A DNA stretch of 7,405 bases from Enterobacteriaceae bacterium (GCA_022712475.1 JALAGK010000058.1:1-7405), one strand, 5' to 3'. Counted from the stretch's first letter, positions 1 to 6,670 are shown. The notes: generated from the sequence alone by a model not told the origin. Translations and numbers: made by a program.

Positions 1-4
1 GAAT

Positions 5-13
5 AGTGGATAA
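5..13 (-). promoter_or_regulatory. Candidate DnaA box upstream of the expected uvrB
   Basis: The minus strand reads TTATCCACT, eight of nine matches to the strict DnaA box TTATCCACA. It overlaps a small perfect dyad, GTGGA-TAAG-TCCAC at 6-19. From memory, DnaA binding has been reported in the regulatory region upstream of E. coli uvrB, which makes the position reasonable. A single nine-base site is weak evidence by itself. Confidence 0.35.
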
Positions 14-50
14 GTCCACCGAACCCCTGATACAAGCCGCGCCCGCCAAA

Positions 51-78
51 ATAGTAAAATCAGACATACCGACGTAAA
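51..78 (-). promoter_or_regulatory. Weak leftward promoter candidate (possibly for uvrB)
   Basis: On the minus strand TTTACG (78-73) and TACTAT (56-51) each match the sigma70 -35 and -10 consensus at four of six positions, with a 16-base spacer. The T8 run on the minus strand (83-76) overlaps the -35 hexamer. The match is poor and its assignment to uvrB rests on expected gene order only. Confidence 0.18.
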
Positions 79-296
79 AAAAACTTTTGGCTCTTTTTTT
101 TAGCTTTTTCTGTCTGCGCTTTTCGTTATGACGCAGCTCACAAAACACACAAAACCGTAAAAGCACGAGTCTGTGCACGTGCAGCTGCAACGCTAACCTA
201 TAACCCGCGCCGAGGTTGCGACAGAGGGCCTCACGCGTATGAACAAGGCAACCTGCACGGCACTGACGGTCGCGCTGGCTTTCAGATTAATTATGC

Positions 297-321
297 CCCC
301 CGGCACCGGGTGTGCCGGGGG
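297..321 (-). terminator. Hairpin after bioD, likely end of the bioBFCD transcript
   Basis: CCCCCGGCAC (297-306) pairs perfectly with GTGCCGGGGG (312-321) around a five-base loop, a ten-pair and very GC-rich stem. On the minus strand it starts 10 bases after the bioD TGA stop. The bases that follow on that strand are AT-rich (GCATAATTAATC) but are not a run of T, so it is not a textbook intrinsic terminator; it could equally serve as a 3'-end stabiliser after Rho-dependent termination. Confidence 0.55.
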
Positions 322-331
322 ATAACGCCAG

Positions 332-1018
332 TCAGGTCTGGCTGAGGACAGGAAGCGACAGATAACGCCCGAGATCCTGGGCCGTTTCTGCGTTATCAAT
401 ATGTGGGATCTCGCCCAGAAGCGGCGCGGGTAGTAGCGCCTGAAGTGTGGCAAGGTATTCGCGGTGGCGGCGCCCCGGCAGCGTGATATCGTTAGCAATC
501 CAGCCTGCTAACCGTAACCCACTTGCCTGTACCGCCTGTGCAGTCAGAAGCGCATGGTTGATACACCCCAGTTTAATTCCCACAACCAGTATCACCGGCA
601 GGCGCTCACGTACTACCCAGTCGGCGAAAGTATGATGTGCTGAAAGCGGCGTAAACCATCCCCCTGCCCCTTCTACCTGTACCCAGTCAGCCCGTTCTTC
701 CAGTGCGCGCAGCCCAGCGCTAAGCGTGGCAAATTCAATGGGCCGCCGCTCTTCGGCGCTCACAATATGCGGCGAGGTTGGCTCCAGAAAGGTGAGTGGA
801 TTAACCTGCTCGTAGCGCAGCGCTACACTACTGTTGCGCTGTAGCGCCAGCGCGTCGCTGTTGCGTATCCCCTCTGGCGTCATCTCGCTGCCCGAAGCAA
901 CGGGCTTGTAGCCTGCGGTGCGATATCCCGTAAGCCGCGCAGCCTGCAACAGCGCACAACTCGCAACCGTTTTTCCGACCTCGGTATCCGTTCCGGTCAC
1001 AAACCAGCGTTTAGTCAC
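332..1018 (-). CDS. bioD: ATP-dependent dethiobiotin synthetase BioD
   Basis: BioD is the cytoplasmic enzyme that closes the ureido ring: DAPA plus CO2 and ATP gives dethiobiotin, the penultimate step of biotin synthesis. The 228-residue product is of the usual length (E. coli about 225). It shows the modified P-loop GTDTEVGKT (residues 9-17, Lys16), the KPVASG motif (38-43) involved in substrate and phosphate binding, and [10 protein letters not shown] from residue 116 at the nucleotide/substrate site. These are family hallmarks and none is missing. The start is GTG, inferred because translation from it begins [10 protein letters not shown], matching the E. coli N-terminus, and because GGAG lies 9 bases upstream (1028-1031). 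The start overlaps the bioC stop by 8 bases, which suggests translational coupling. It is the last gene of bioBFCD and is followed at once by a hairpin. BirA should control it through the operator upstream of bioB. Confidence 0.97.
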   Translation of the reverse strand: MTKRWFVTGTDTEVGKTVASCALLQAARLTGYRTAGYKPVASGSEMTPEGIRNSDALALQRNSSVALRYEQVNPLTFLEPTSPHIVSAEERRPIEFATLSAGLRALEERADWVQVEGAGGWFTPLSAHHTFADWVVRERLPVILVVGIKLGCINHALLTAQAVQASGLRLAGWIANDITLPGRRHREYLATLQALLPAPLLGEIPHIDNAETAQDLGRYLSLPVLSQT

Positions 1019-1766
1019 GTTTCAGCACTCCGTAAAACAGGTTATAGCTCAGAGGATAGGCTCCCTGATACTGCGGCCAGGCAAGGCTCAATGCCTGTAG
1101 CTGACCGCGAGTCAGCAGGCCACTACCACGCCCGTGGTGTAAATGGGTAGCGCCAATGCCCTTGAGCGAGCGCATGGCGCTATGTGCATCGGCAAAATAC
1201 AGTGTTAACGTTTCACAGTGATAATCCAACAGTTGCCCGGCAGTAGCGTCGATAATCTGGCGCTCGTTTAAAAAACGGTTGACGTGCGGGCGTGAATCCA
1301 CCACCTGCCAGGCCTGGTGAACCTCAGGCAACGAACCGTCGCACAGCGTGCTGAAAGCCACATGCCCGCCCGGGCGCGTCACACGTAAAAGCTCGCGCAG
1401 GCCGAGGCTCAGGTCGCTGCACCACTGCACCGCAAGATTGCTCCAGACCAGATCAACGCTCGCATCCGGGAGAGGTAAGGCTTCAATATCGCCGCAAATA
1501 TACGCTTGTGCCGCCTCGTTTAGTCGCGCCTGCGCCAACATCTCCTCAGACAAATCGAGCGCTGTCACCCGACAACCCGCCTCACACCAGCGACGACTAA
1601 ATGCGCCCGTGCCGCAGCCCGCATCCAGCACCGACTGCGCCTCAAGGTGCTCGATACGCTTGAGCAACGCTTCACCACTCAGACGCTGAAGCTCGGCAAA
1701 ACGATCGTAGCTACCCGCGGCACGCCCAAATGCGGCAGCCACGGCAGATTTATTTACTGATGCCAT
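1011..1766 (-). CDS. bioC: Malonyl-ACP O-methyltransferase BioC
   Basis: BioC transfers a methyl group from S-adenosylmethionine to the free carboxyl of malonyl-ACP, so that fatty acid synthesis can extend it to pimeloyl-ACP methyl ester. The 251-residue protein matches the usual length. It is a class I SAM-dependent methyltransferase with motif [10 protein letters not shown], at residues 46-54, an acidic end of strand 2 ([11 protein letters not shown]) about 20 residues later, and [10 protein letters not shown] where the post-motif IV segment is expected. The N-terminal [16 protein letters not shown] is typical of BioC. The ATG is supported by GGAGG six bases upstream (1773-1777), which lies inside the end of bioF; the two genes overlap by 17 bases. 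The methyl group it adds is removed by BioH in E. coli; no bioH is present in this window, and in E. coli bioH is unlinked. Confidence 0.96.
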   Translation of the reverse strand: MASVNKSAVAAAFGRAAGSYDRFAELQRLSGEALLKRIEHLEAQSVLDAGCGTGAFSRRWCEAGCRVTALDLSEEMLAQARLNEAAQAYICGDIEALPLPDASVDLVWSNLAVQWCSDLSLGLRELLRVTRPGGHVAFSTLCDGSLPEVHQAWQVVDSRPHVNRFLNERQIIDATAGQLLDYHCETLTLYFADAHSAMRSLKGIGATHLHHGRGSGLLTRGQLQALSLAWPQYQGAYPLSYNLFYGVLKRD

Positions 1767-2907
1767 GCAGCACCTCCAGCAACGCGTCGATATCCTCCTC
1801 CTGGTGCACGGCGCTGAGCGTCAGGCGCAGGCGTGCGGTGCCAGGTGGCACTGTGGGCGGGCGAATAGCGTTCACCCAGAAGCCGCGCTCGCGCAAACGC
1901 TGCGCCAGGGACAGCGCCGCCTCATTGTCGCCAACAATCAGCGGCTGAATCGCGGTGCTGGAATCCGTCAGTTGCAGCGGTAATTCGCCAGCGCCCTGCC
2001 TGAAACGCTCGATATGCCTGCGCAAGCGCACGCGTAACCTCTCACCTTCGTCGCTGGCGATAATCTTCAGCGCCGCGCTCACCGCCATCGCCTGCGCAGG
2101 CGGCATGGCAGTGCTGTAAATCAGGTGGCGGGCAAACTGCAGCAAATAATCCGCCAATGGCTCGCTACACAGCACTGCGGCCCCGCTCACGCCAAAAGCT
2201 TTACCGAAGGTGACTACCAGCAGCTCCGGGCGCCGCTGTGCCTGCGCGCAGCTACCACGTCCGCCCTCACCGATGACGCCCGCACCGTGCGCGTCATCGA
2301 CCATCAGCCAGGCACCTGCCTGATGCGCGGCATCCATAATGTCTGCCAGCGGTGCGCTGTCTCCGTCCATACTGAACACGCCTTCGGTAATGACCAGCCG
2401 CTGTCCACAGCAGGGCTTTGTCAGCAGCCGCTGTAGCGCCGCCGTATCATTGTGCGCAAAACGGCGTAACTGTGCCGGACTCTGGCTTGCAGCTTCCAGC
2501 AGCGAGGCGTGGCTGAGCCTGTCGGCAATGAGCATGTCATCAGACTGCGCCAGCGCGCTGATAACGGCATGATTAGCCGCAAAGCCGGAAATAAACAGCA
2601 GCGCACGCGGATACCCCAACCACAGCGCCAGCTGTTGCTCAAGGTGCTGGTGTGCCTCACTGTAACCGGTAATATGGCCGGAGCCACCGCTGCCAACACC
2701 GTAGCGCCGCGCACCGTCCTGCCAGGCAGATACCACCGCGGGGTGCTGACTTAAGGCCAGATAGTCGTTGCTGGAGAAATTGCGCCAGCGCTGCCCCTCT
2801 CGCTCAAGCCAGCGGCCACAGCCCTGCGTTACTGCGTTACGCCCGCGCAGCGTTTGACTGGCGCGCCGCGCGGCAAGTGCCGTATCAATGCGCTGCTGCC
2901 AGCTCAT
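1750..2907 (-). CDS. bioF: 8-amino-7-oxononanoate synthase BioF
   Basis: BioF is a PLP enzyme of the alpha-oxoamine synthase family. It condenses pimeloyl-ACP with L-alanine, releasing CO2, to give KAPA, the first step of the biotin ring pathway. The protein has 385 residues against 384 in E. coli. Lys236 in TFGKAFG is the PLP Schiff-base lysine, Asp204 and His207 lie in VDDAHGAGV, and His133 is in RLSHASLL; these positions coincide with the E. coli active-site numbering. SSNDYLALS (45-53) and [10 protein letters not shown] (72-81) are further family signatures. The ATG overlaps the bioB stop in an ATGA junction (2904-2907) and has no obvious Shine-Dalgarno sequence, so translation probably depends on ribosomes finishing bioB. 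No frameshift or missing catalytic residue was seen. Confidence 0.97.
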   Translation of the reverse strand: MSWQQRIDTALAARRASQTLRGRNAVTQGCGRWLEREGQRWRNFSSNDYLALSQHPAVVSAWQDGARRYGVGSGGSGHITGYSEAHQHLEQQLALWLGYPRALLFISGFAANHAVISALAQSDDMLIADRLSHASLLEAASQSPAQLRRFAHNDTAALQRLLTKPCCGQRLVITEGVFSMDGDSAPLADIMDAAHQAGAWLMVDDAHGAGVIGEGGRGSCAQAQRRPELLVVTFGKAFGVSGAAVLCSEPLADYLLQFARHLIYSTAMPPAQAMAVSAALKIIASDEGERLRVRLRRHIERFRQGAGELPLQLTDSSTAIQPLIVGDNEAALSLAQRLRERGFWVNAIRPPTVPPGTARLRLTLSAVHQEEDIDALLEVLHGISK

Positions 2908-3935
2908 AGCGCCGCCGCGTTGTAAAACTGGCTGTTGTCAGACTCCATCAACTGACGCGCGAGCTGTGCCTGCTGCTCGTTGTCACCGTTTTCCACCGCA
3001 TGCTGCTGTGGGTTAAGACCCAGTTTGCGAAACAGTACCAGGTCTTTGTCTTCTTCCGGATTCGGGGTGGTCAACAGCTTGCAGCCGTAGAAAATTGAAT
3101 TTGCCCCTGCCATAAAGCACATGGCCTGGGTCTGCTCGTTCATCTGCTCACGTCCGGCGGACAGACGTACGTAAGAGCGCGGCATCATAATGCGCGCCAC
3201 GGCGATAGTGCGGATAAAGTCAAACGGATCAACATCGTCATTGTCAGCAAGCGGCGTGCCTTTGACCTTCACCAGCATATTAATCGGCACGCTTTCCGGT
3301 GGTGTGGGCAGGTTAGCAAGTTGTAACAGCAGCCCGGCCCGGTCTTTAACCGTTTCTCCCAGCCCAACAATACCGCCAGAGCAAACCTTAATCCCGGCGT
3401 CACGTACCTTATCGAGCGTATCGAGACGCTCCTGATAACTGCGGGTGGTGATAATGTTGCCGTAGAATTCCGGCGAGGTGTCGAGGTTGTGGTTGTAGTA
3501 ATCAAGGCCGGAGTTTGCCAGACGCTGCGCCTGGGTATCGCTGAGCGTGCCGAGCGTCATACAGGTTTCCAGCCCCAGCGCCTTCACGCCCTGTACCATT
3601 TGCTCAAGGTACGGCATGTCGCGCTCGCTCGGATTCTTCCAGGCCGCACCCATGCAAAAACGGGTAGAGCCTGCCGCCCGCGCCTTGCGTGCGGAGTCCA
3701 ACACCTGCTCTACTTCCATGAGCTTTTCAGATTCCAGTCCCGTTTTATAGCGTGCGCTCTGGGGGCAGTATTTGCAGTCTTCCGGGCAGGCGCCGGTCTT
3801 TATCGACAGCAGCGTGCTAACCTGAACCTGCTGCGGGTCAAAGTGCTGACGGTGCACGACTTGCGCCTCAAACAGCAGCTCCAGCAGCGGTTTTTCAAAC
3901 AGAGCGGTAACCTGCGACATTGTCCAGTGGGCCAT
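2904..3935 (-). CDS. bioB: Biotin synthase BioB
   Basis: BioB is a radical SAM enzyme that inserts sulfur into dethiobiotin, the last step to biotin, and sacrifices its own [2Fe-2S] cluster as the sulfur source. The product has 343 residues; E. coli has 346, the difference being three residues near the N-terminus. The radical SAM motif CPEDCKYC supplies Cys50, Cys54 and Cys57 for the [4Fe-4S] cluster. The [2Fe-2S] ligands of the family are all present as Cys94 (RFCMGAAW), Cys125 (ETCMTLGT), Cys185 ([12 protein letters not shown]) and Arg257 (YVRLSAGR). [12 protein letters not shown] (147-158) is the usual conserved segment. The ATG has GAGG five bases upstream (3941-3944) and the N-terminus MAH matches E. 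coli. It is the first gene of the leftward arm, divergent from bioA and under the shared BirA operator. Confidence 0.98.
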   Translation of the reverse strand: MAHWTMSQVTALFEKPLLELLFEAQVVHRQHFDPQQVQVSTLLSIKTGACPEDCKYCPQSARYKTGLESEKLMEVEQVLDSARKARAAGSTRFCMGAAWKNPSERDMPYLEQMVQGVKALGLETCMTLGTLSDTQAQRLANSGLDYYNHNLDTSPEFYGNIITTRSYQERLDTLDKVRDAGIKVCSGGIVGLGETVKDRAGLLLQLANLPTPPESVPINMLVKVKGTPLADNDDVDPFDFIRTIAVARIMMPRSYVRLSAGREQMNEQTQAMCFMAGANSIFYGCKLLTTPNPEEDKDLVLFRKLGLNPQQHAVENGDNEQQAQLARQLMESDNSQFYNAAAL

Positions 3936-3940
3936 AGCAT

Positions 3941-3944
3941 CCTC
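3941..3944 (-). promoter_or_regulatory. Ribosome binding site of bioB
   Basis: GAGG on the minus strand lies five bases before the bioB ATG. It supports the chosen start and contrasts with bioA, which has no recognisable Shine-Dalgarno sequence. Confidence 0.6.
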
Positions 3945-3971
3945 AAAAAGTGTTGTTCATTTCGGTTTGTG

Positions 3972-4000
3972 GTTATACTCGTAAACCTAAATGTTTTGAT
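3972..4000 (-). promoter_or_regulatory. bioB promoter (Pb), overlapping the BirA operator
   Basis: The minus strand has TATAAC (3977-3972), five of six matches to the sigma70 -10. Seventeen bases upstream is ATCAAA (4000-3995), a weak -35 with three of six matches. The -10 lies just outside one operator half-site and the -35 lies between the half-sites, so BirA bound there would exclude RNA polymerase. Transcription would start roughly at 3965 and leave a leader of about 30 bases before bioB. The start point is inferred from spacing only. Confidence 0.5.
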
Positions 4001-4012
4001 AATGGTTTACAA
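3979..4012. promoter_or_regulatory. BirA (biotin repressor) operator between bioA and bioB
   Basis: TCGTAAACC (3979-3987) and GGTTTACAA (4004-4012) form an inverted repeat separated by 16 bases, matching the known BirA operator pattern TTGTAAACC, about 14-16 bases, GGTTTACAA. The right half-site is perfect and the left one differs at one base. The site sits midway between the divergent bioA and bioB starts, exactly as in E. coli. BirA carrying biotinyl-5'-AMP binds as a dimer and represses both arms when biotin is plentiful. The match and position make this assignment secure. Confidence 0.93.
3998..4003 (+). promoter_or_regulatory. Candidate -10 box of the bioA promoter (Pa)
   Basis: GATAAT matches the sigma70 -10 at five of six positions and lies inside the spacer of the BirA operator. 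No good -35 is found 16-18 bases upstream (ATACTC and neighbours). If this is the true -10, transcription begins near 4010 and the bioA leader is only about ten bases. A -10 further left in the operator cannot be ruled out. Confidence 0.35.
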
Positions 4013-4020
4013 GTCACGCT

Positions 4021-5310
4021 ATGACCCCTGCCGATTTAACGTTCGACCGTCAACACATCTGGCACCCTTACACTTCCATGACCCAACCGTTGCCGGTTTA
4101 CCCGGTCGCCCGCGCTTCTGGCTGCGAGCTAACGCTCGACAGCGGCGAAACGCTGGTAGACGGCATGTCCTCCTGGTGGGCCGCCATTCATGGCTACGGC
4201 CATCCACGCCTGGTTAGTGCATTGCAACAGCAGGCCGGACGTATGGCGCACGTGATGTTTGGCGGCATAACGCATCAGCCCGCCGTGGATCTGTGCCGAC
4301 GGCTGGTGGAAATGACACCTCAGGCGCTGGAATGCGTTTTTCTGGCCGACTCCGGCTCAGTGGCGGTGGAAGTGGCAATGAAGATGGCGTTGCAATACTG
4401 GCAGGCGCGTAGCGAGCCACGCCAGCGCTTTCTGACGCTGCGCAACGGTTACCACGGTGATACCTTTGGGGCAATGTCAGTGTGCGATCCGGATAACTCC
4501 ATGCACAGCCTGTGGCGGGGTTATCTGCCGGATAACCTGTTTGCCCCAGCCCCCACCAGCCGTTTTGACGGCGAGTGGGACGAGCGCGATATCATCCCCT
4601 TTGCCCGCCTGATGGCGGCCCATCGTCATGAAATTGCTGCCGTTATCCTTGAGCCCATCGTTCAGGGGGCAGGCGGGATGCGCATGTACCACCCGCAATG
4701 GCTGCGGCGTATTCGCCGCATGTGTGACAGAGAAGGCATTTTGCTGATTGCCGATGAAATCGCTACCGGCTTTGGCCGTACAGGCAAGCTGTTTGCCTGT
4801 CAACACGCGGGTATCACGCCGGATATTTTGTGCCTTGGCAAAGCACTGACCGGTGGCACCATGACGTTGTCTGCCACACTGACTACCCGTGAAGTGGCTG
4901 ATACCATCAGCAACGGCGAAGCCGGCTGCTTTATGCACGGGCCGACTTTTATGGGCAACCCGCTGGCCTGCGCGGTGGCAAGCGAAAGCCTGGCGCTTCT
5001 GGCAGAAGGCCACTGGCAGGGCCAGGTGTTAGCAATCGAAACCCAACTGCGTGACGCTTTGCTGCCACTGCGTGAACATCCACAGGTGGCAGACGTACGC
5101 GTATTGGGGGCAATCGGTGTAGTGGAAAGCCGCGCGCCGGTCAATATGGCAGCCATTCAGCGCTTTTTTGTCGAATCTGGCGTCTGGATACGTCCGTTTG
5201 GCCGCCTGCTCTACCTGATGCCACCGTACATCATCACGCCTGAACAGCTTCACCGCCTCACCGATGCGCTCGCCCGCGCGCTGCAAAAACCGGAATTATT
5301 CCAGACCTGA
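4021..5310 (+). CDS. bioA: Adenosylmethionine-8-amino-7-oxononanoate aminotransferase BioA
   Basis: BioA (DAPA synthase) converts KAPA to 7,8-diaminopelargonate, unusually using S-adenosylmethionine as amino donor. It is a cytoplasmic class III PLP aminotransferase of 429 residues, the same length as E. coli BioA. Lys274 in [10 protein letters not shown] is the PLP lysine and Asp245 in [14 protein letters not shown] contacts the pyridine nitrogen. Tyr17, Trp52-Trp53 and Tyr144 ([10 protein letters not shown]), which shape the substrate pocket in the E. coli enzyme, are at identical positions. [17 protein letters not shown] near the C-terminus carries the substrate-carboxylate arginine. The ATG is secure: an in-frame TAA lies at 4000-4002 with no start between, and the next ATG is Met20, inside the conserved core. 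No Shine-Dalgarno sequence precedes it. It diverges from bioB and shares the BirA operator. A hairpin follows 10 bases after the stop. Confidence 0.98.
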   Translation: MTPADLTFDRQHIWHPYTSMTQPLPVYPVARASGCELTLDSGETLVDGMSSWWAAIHGYGHPRLVSALQQQAGRMAHVMFGGITHQPAVDLCRRLVEMTPQALECVFLADSGSVAVEVAMKMALQYWQARSEPRQRFLTLRNGYHGDTFGAMSVCDPDNSMHSLWRGYLPDNLFAPAPTSRFDGEWDERDIIPFARLMAAHRHEIAAVILEPIVQGAGGMRMYHPQWLRRIRRMCDREGILLIADEIATGFGRTGKLFACQHAGITPDILCLGKALTGGTMTLSATLTTREVADTISNGEAGCFMHGPTFMGNPLACAVASESLALLAEGHWQGQVLAIETQLRDALLPLREHPQVADVRVLGAIGVVESRAPVNMAAIQRFFVESGVWIRPFGRLLYLMPPYIITPEQLHRLTDALARALQKPELFQT

Positions 5311-5320
5311 ATGCGCGGCA

Positions 5321-5351
5321 GCCCCGAAGGTGATGCACTACACTTCGGGGC
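5321..5351 (+). terminator. GC-rich hairpin after bioA
   Basis: GCCCCGAAG (5321-5329) pairs perfectly with CTTCGGGGC (5343-5351). Two more pairs (5331-5332 with 5341-5342) are possible if G5330 is bulged, leaving an eight-base loop. It begins 10 bases after the bioA TGA. There is no T-run after it (ATAACGGCC), so classic intrinsic termination is doubtful. It may be a partial terminator, an RNA-processing or stabilising element between bioA and the next gene, or a terminator that works with Rho. The following gene's ribosome binding site begins about 15 bases downstream. Confidence 0.5.
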
Positions 5352-5366
5352 ATAACGGCCACAAAC

Positions 5367-5371
5367 AGGAG
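5367..5371 (+). promoter_or_regulatory. Ribosome binding site that sets the DJ-1-like start
   Basis: AGGAG sits six bases before the ATG at 5378. It decides between this start and the in-frame ATG at 5264, which lies within bioA. Confidence 0.75.
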
Positions 5372-5377
5372 CAAGCA

Positions 5378-6058
5378 ATGAATATTCTTATGGTGTTAAC
5401 CTCGCACGACCAGCTTGGCAATACTGGCAAGAAAACCGGATTCTGGCTTGAAGAGTTTGCCGCTCCTTATTATGTCTTTCACGATGCCGGGCTTAACATT
5501 ACCCTCGCCTCCCCCAAAGGCGGCCAGCCGCCGCTGGACCCGGTAAGCGACGCGCCGGACGCACAAACCAAAGACACCGAGCGCTTTCGCGCCGATACTG
5601 ACGCCCAACGTCTTCTTGCCAACACCCGCAAGCTCAGCGATATCAGCGCCGACGATTTCGACGCGGTGTTCTATCCGGGTGGTCACGGCCCGCTGTGGGA
5701 TCTGGCGCAGGACGCCCATTCTATTGCCCTGATTGAAACATGCTGGGCGGCGGGTAAGCCCGTTGGCGCCGTGTGCCACGCACCGGGTGTACTGCGACTT
5801 GTTCACCAGCCAGACGGCACACCGCTGGTGCAGGGTAAACGTGTTACGGGCTTTACCAACAGCGAAGAGGAGGCCGTTGGGCTAACGAAGGTGGTTCCCT
5901 TTCTGGTAGAAAATGCGCTAAAACAGGCAGGCGGCCTGTTTGAAAGTACGGATGACTGGGGCGTATATTCGGTTGTTGACGGCCATCTTGTGACCGGGCA
6001 AAACCCCGCCTCTTCTGCAGCGGCTGCGCAAGACATCCTCAAACTACTGAAACACTAA
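5378..6058 (+). CDS. DJ-1/PfpI superfamily protein (Hsp31-like, type 1 glutamine amidotransferase domain)
   Basis: This 226-residue protein belongs to the DJ-1/PfpI (class I glutamine amidotransferase-like) superfamily. The best fit is the Hsp31-like branch, whose studied members act as glutathione-independent glyoxalases or have been reported as chaperones or deglycases. The nucleophile-elbow motif GAVCHAPGVL places the presumed catalytic Cys123 next to His124. GFWLEEFAAPYYVF supplies Glu25/Glu26, one of which should be the conserved active-site glutamate. FYPGGHGPLWDL (98-109) forms the oxyanion-side loop, and VTGFTNSEEEAVGL and WGVYSVVDGHLVTGQNPASS are typical of this branch. There is no signal peptide or membrane segment, so it should be cytoplasmic. 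The ATG is chosen because AGGAG lies six bases upstream (5367-5371) and the family N-terminus (MNILMVLTS) starts here; an upstream in-frame ATG at 5264 would place 38 unrelated residues in the end of bioA. ybhB follows after 11 bases, suggesting co-transcription. E. coli K-12 has no gene here. The substrate is not known from sequence. Confidence 0.9.
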   Translation: MNILMVLTSHDQLGNTGKKTGFWLEEFAAPYYVFHDAGLNITLASPKGGQPPLDPVSDAPDAQTKDTERFRADTDAQRLLANTRKLSDISADDFDAVFYPGGHGPLWDLAQDAHSIALIETCWAAGKPVGAVCHAPGVLRLVHQPDGTPLVQGKRVTGFTNSEEEAVGLTKVVPFLVENALKQAGGLFESTDDWGVYSVVDGHLVTGQNPASSAAAAQDILKLLKH

Positions 6059-6065
6059 AAGGAGG
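6059..6065 (+). promoter_or_regulatory. Strong ribosome binding site of ybhB
   Basis: AAGGAGG is a full anti-Shine-Dalgarno match, four bases before the ybhB ATG and directly after the stop of the DJ-1-like gene. It is the strongest ribosome binding site in the window and fits a translationally close two-gene unit. Confidence 0.75.
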
Positions 6066-6069
6066 CATA

Positions 6070-6546
6070 ATGCTGCTCATCAGCAACGATTTTAAGGATG
6101 GTGACAAACTGCCTGCGCGCCAGGTTTTTAACGGTATGGGCTATGAGGGAGAGAATATTTCGCCCCATCTTGCCTGGGATGATGTGCCGGCCGGCACCAA
6201 AAGTTTTGTTGTCACCTGTTACGATCCCGATGCCCCCACCGGCTCAGGCTGGTGGCACTGGATTGTCGCCAACCTGCCTGCGGACACCCGCGTACTTCCC
6301 CAGGGCGCTGGCTCTGGCCTGGCGGCCCTGCCAGACGGTGCAATACAGACGCGTACCGACTTTGGCCGCGCAGGCTACGGCGGAGCAGCGCCGCCCAAAG
6401 GCGAGAGCCACCGCTATATCTTTACCGTGCATGCGCTGGATGTGGAAAGTATCGATGTTGACGCCAACGCCAGCGGCGCGATGGTAGGTTTTAACGTCCA
6501 CTTCCATCGCCTTGCCAGCGCCACGTTAACCGCCCGTTTTAGCTAA
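6070..6546 (+). CDS. ybhB: YbhB, Raf-kinase-inhibitor-like protein of the PEBP family
   Basis: YbhB is a bacterial phosphatidylethanolamine-binding protein (PEBP/RKIP fold), a small cytoplasmic protein with a conserved anion-binding pocket; its physiological role is not established. The 158 residues equal the E. coli length and most of the sequence is the same. The PEBP signatures are YDPDAPTGSG (51-60), WWHWIV (61-66) with the pocket histidine His63, and GGAAPPKGESHRYIF (104-118). No signal peptide is present. The start is fixed by a strong AAGGAGG. In E. coli ybhB lies between ybhC and bioA, and the same order is kept here apart from the extra DJ-1-like gene. An 11-base gap to that gene implies one transcript. 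A hairpin follows 13 bases after the stop. Confidence 0.95.
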   Translation: MLLISNDFKDGDKLPARQVFNGMGYEGENISPHLAWDDVPAGTKSFVVTCYDPDAPTGSGWWHWIVANLPADTRVLPQGAGSGLAALPDGAIQTRTDFGRAGYGGAAPPKGESHRYIFTVHALDVESIDVDANASGAMVGFNVHFHRLASATLTARFS

Positions 6547-6559
6547 TCTCCTCCCACGC

Positions 6560-6586
6560 GGAAGTCGATGGTAAAAATCGGCTTCC
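6560..6586 (+). terminator. Hairpin after ybhB, possible terminator
   Basis: GGAAG-T-CGAT (6560-6569) pairs with ATCG-G-CTTCC (6577-6586), ten pairs including one G-U, around a seven-base loop. It begins 13 bases after the ybhB stop. Only a short T-run (GTTTC) follows shortly after, so intrinsic termination would be weak. Its position between ybhB and ybhC suggests the end of the ybhB transcript. Confidence 0.45.
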
Positions 6587-6653
6587 CGTTTCGCTCAAGT
6601 TAGGTTACAAAGCAGGTCTCTGAGGATCATGCCCGCGTCAGCTGCCACAGACC

Positions 6654-6670
6654 TTCCTGTCTTACAGGAA
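6654..6670. repeat. Short perfect inverted repeat upstream of ybhC
   Basis: TTCCTGT (6654-6660) and ACAGGAA (6664-6670) flank a three-base loop. It lies about 55 bases before the ybhC start. It could be a small hairpin in the ybhC leader or a dyad binding site for a regulator. No clear sigma70 promoter for ybhC was found around it. Confidence 0.3.

Larger units (their letters stand above)
1..331. other. Gene-free region between bioD and the expected uvrB
   Basis: No convincing protein gene lies here. In E. coli the region downstream of bioD carries the uvrB promoters, with uvrB transcribed in the same direction as bioBFCD, so this is probably uvrB upstream DNA; that is inference, because no uvrB codon is in the window. 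Visible contents are a near-consensus DnaA box (5-13), an A8 run (76-83) and T8 and T5 runs (94-101, 105-109), overlapping palindromes at 174-188, and a strong hairpin at 297-321 just after bioD. I looked for a LexA box (CTG, ten bases, CAG), expected for SOS-controlled uvrB, and did not find one, so if present it lies to the left of base 1. Confidence 0.6.

Noticed and set aside
76..101. A8 and T8 runs as a possible intrinsic terminator or a LexA box.
   Set aside because: The runs could pair only as A-T with no GC stem, and no CTG-N10-CAG pattern is present, so neither reading holds.
171..184. CTGTGCACGTGCAG as a possible SOS box.
   Set aside because: The CTG and CAG arms are separated by eight bases rather than ten, and the centre is GC-rich instead of AT-rich.
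239..325. A 28-codon plus-strand reading frame starting MNKATCTALT, with AGAGGG about ten bases upstream and a mildly hydrophobic middle.
   Set aside because: It ends inside the hairpin after bioD, has no recognisable family and no promoter, and a frame this short is expected by chance. Conservation or ribosome profiling would be needed to revive it.
193..498. Minus-strand frame of 101 codons overlapping the end of bioD.
   Set aside because: It is rich in Arg and Pro, has no family resemblance and lies in a different frame over conserved bioD; a shadow frame.
3489..4217. Plus-strand frame of 242 codons running antisense to bioB, across the operator and into bioA.
   Set aside because: It crosses the conserved BirA control region and two conserved genes in wrong frames, and its translation has no recognisable motif.
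4477..5013. Minus-strand frame of 178 codons inside bioA.
   Set aside because: It is fully antisense to conserved bioA codons, and the long open frame is explained by the GC-rich codon usage of bioA.
5264..5377. Upstream in-frame extension of the DJ-1-like protein starting at 5264.
   Set aside because: The first 38 residues overlap the end of bioA and span the hairpin, and they are absent from the family pattern. The ATG at 5378 has a proper ribosome binding site.
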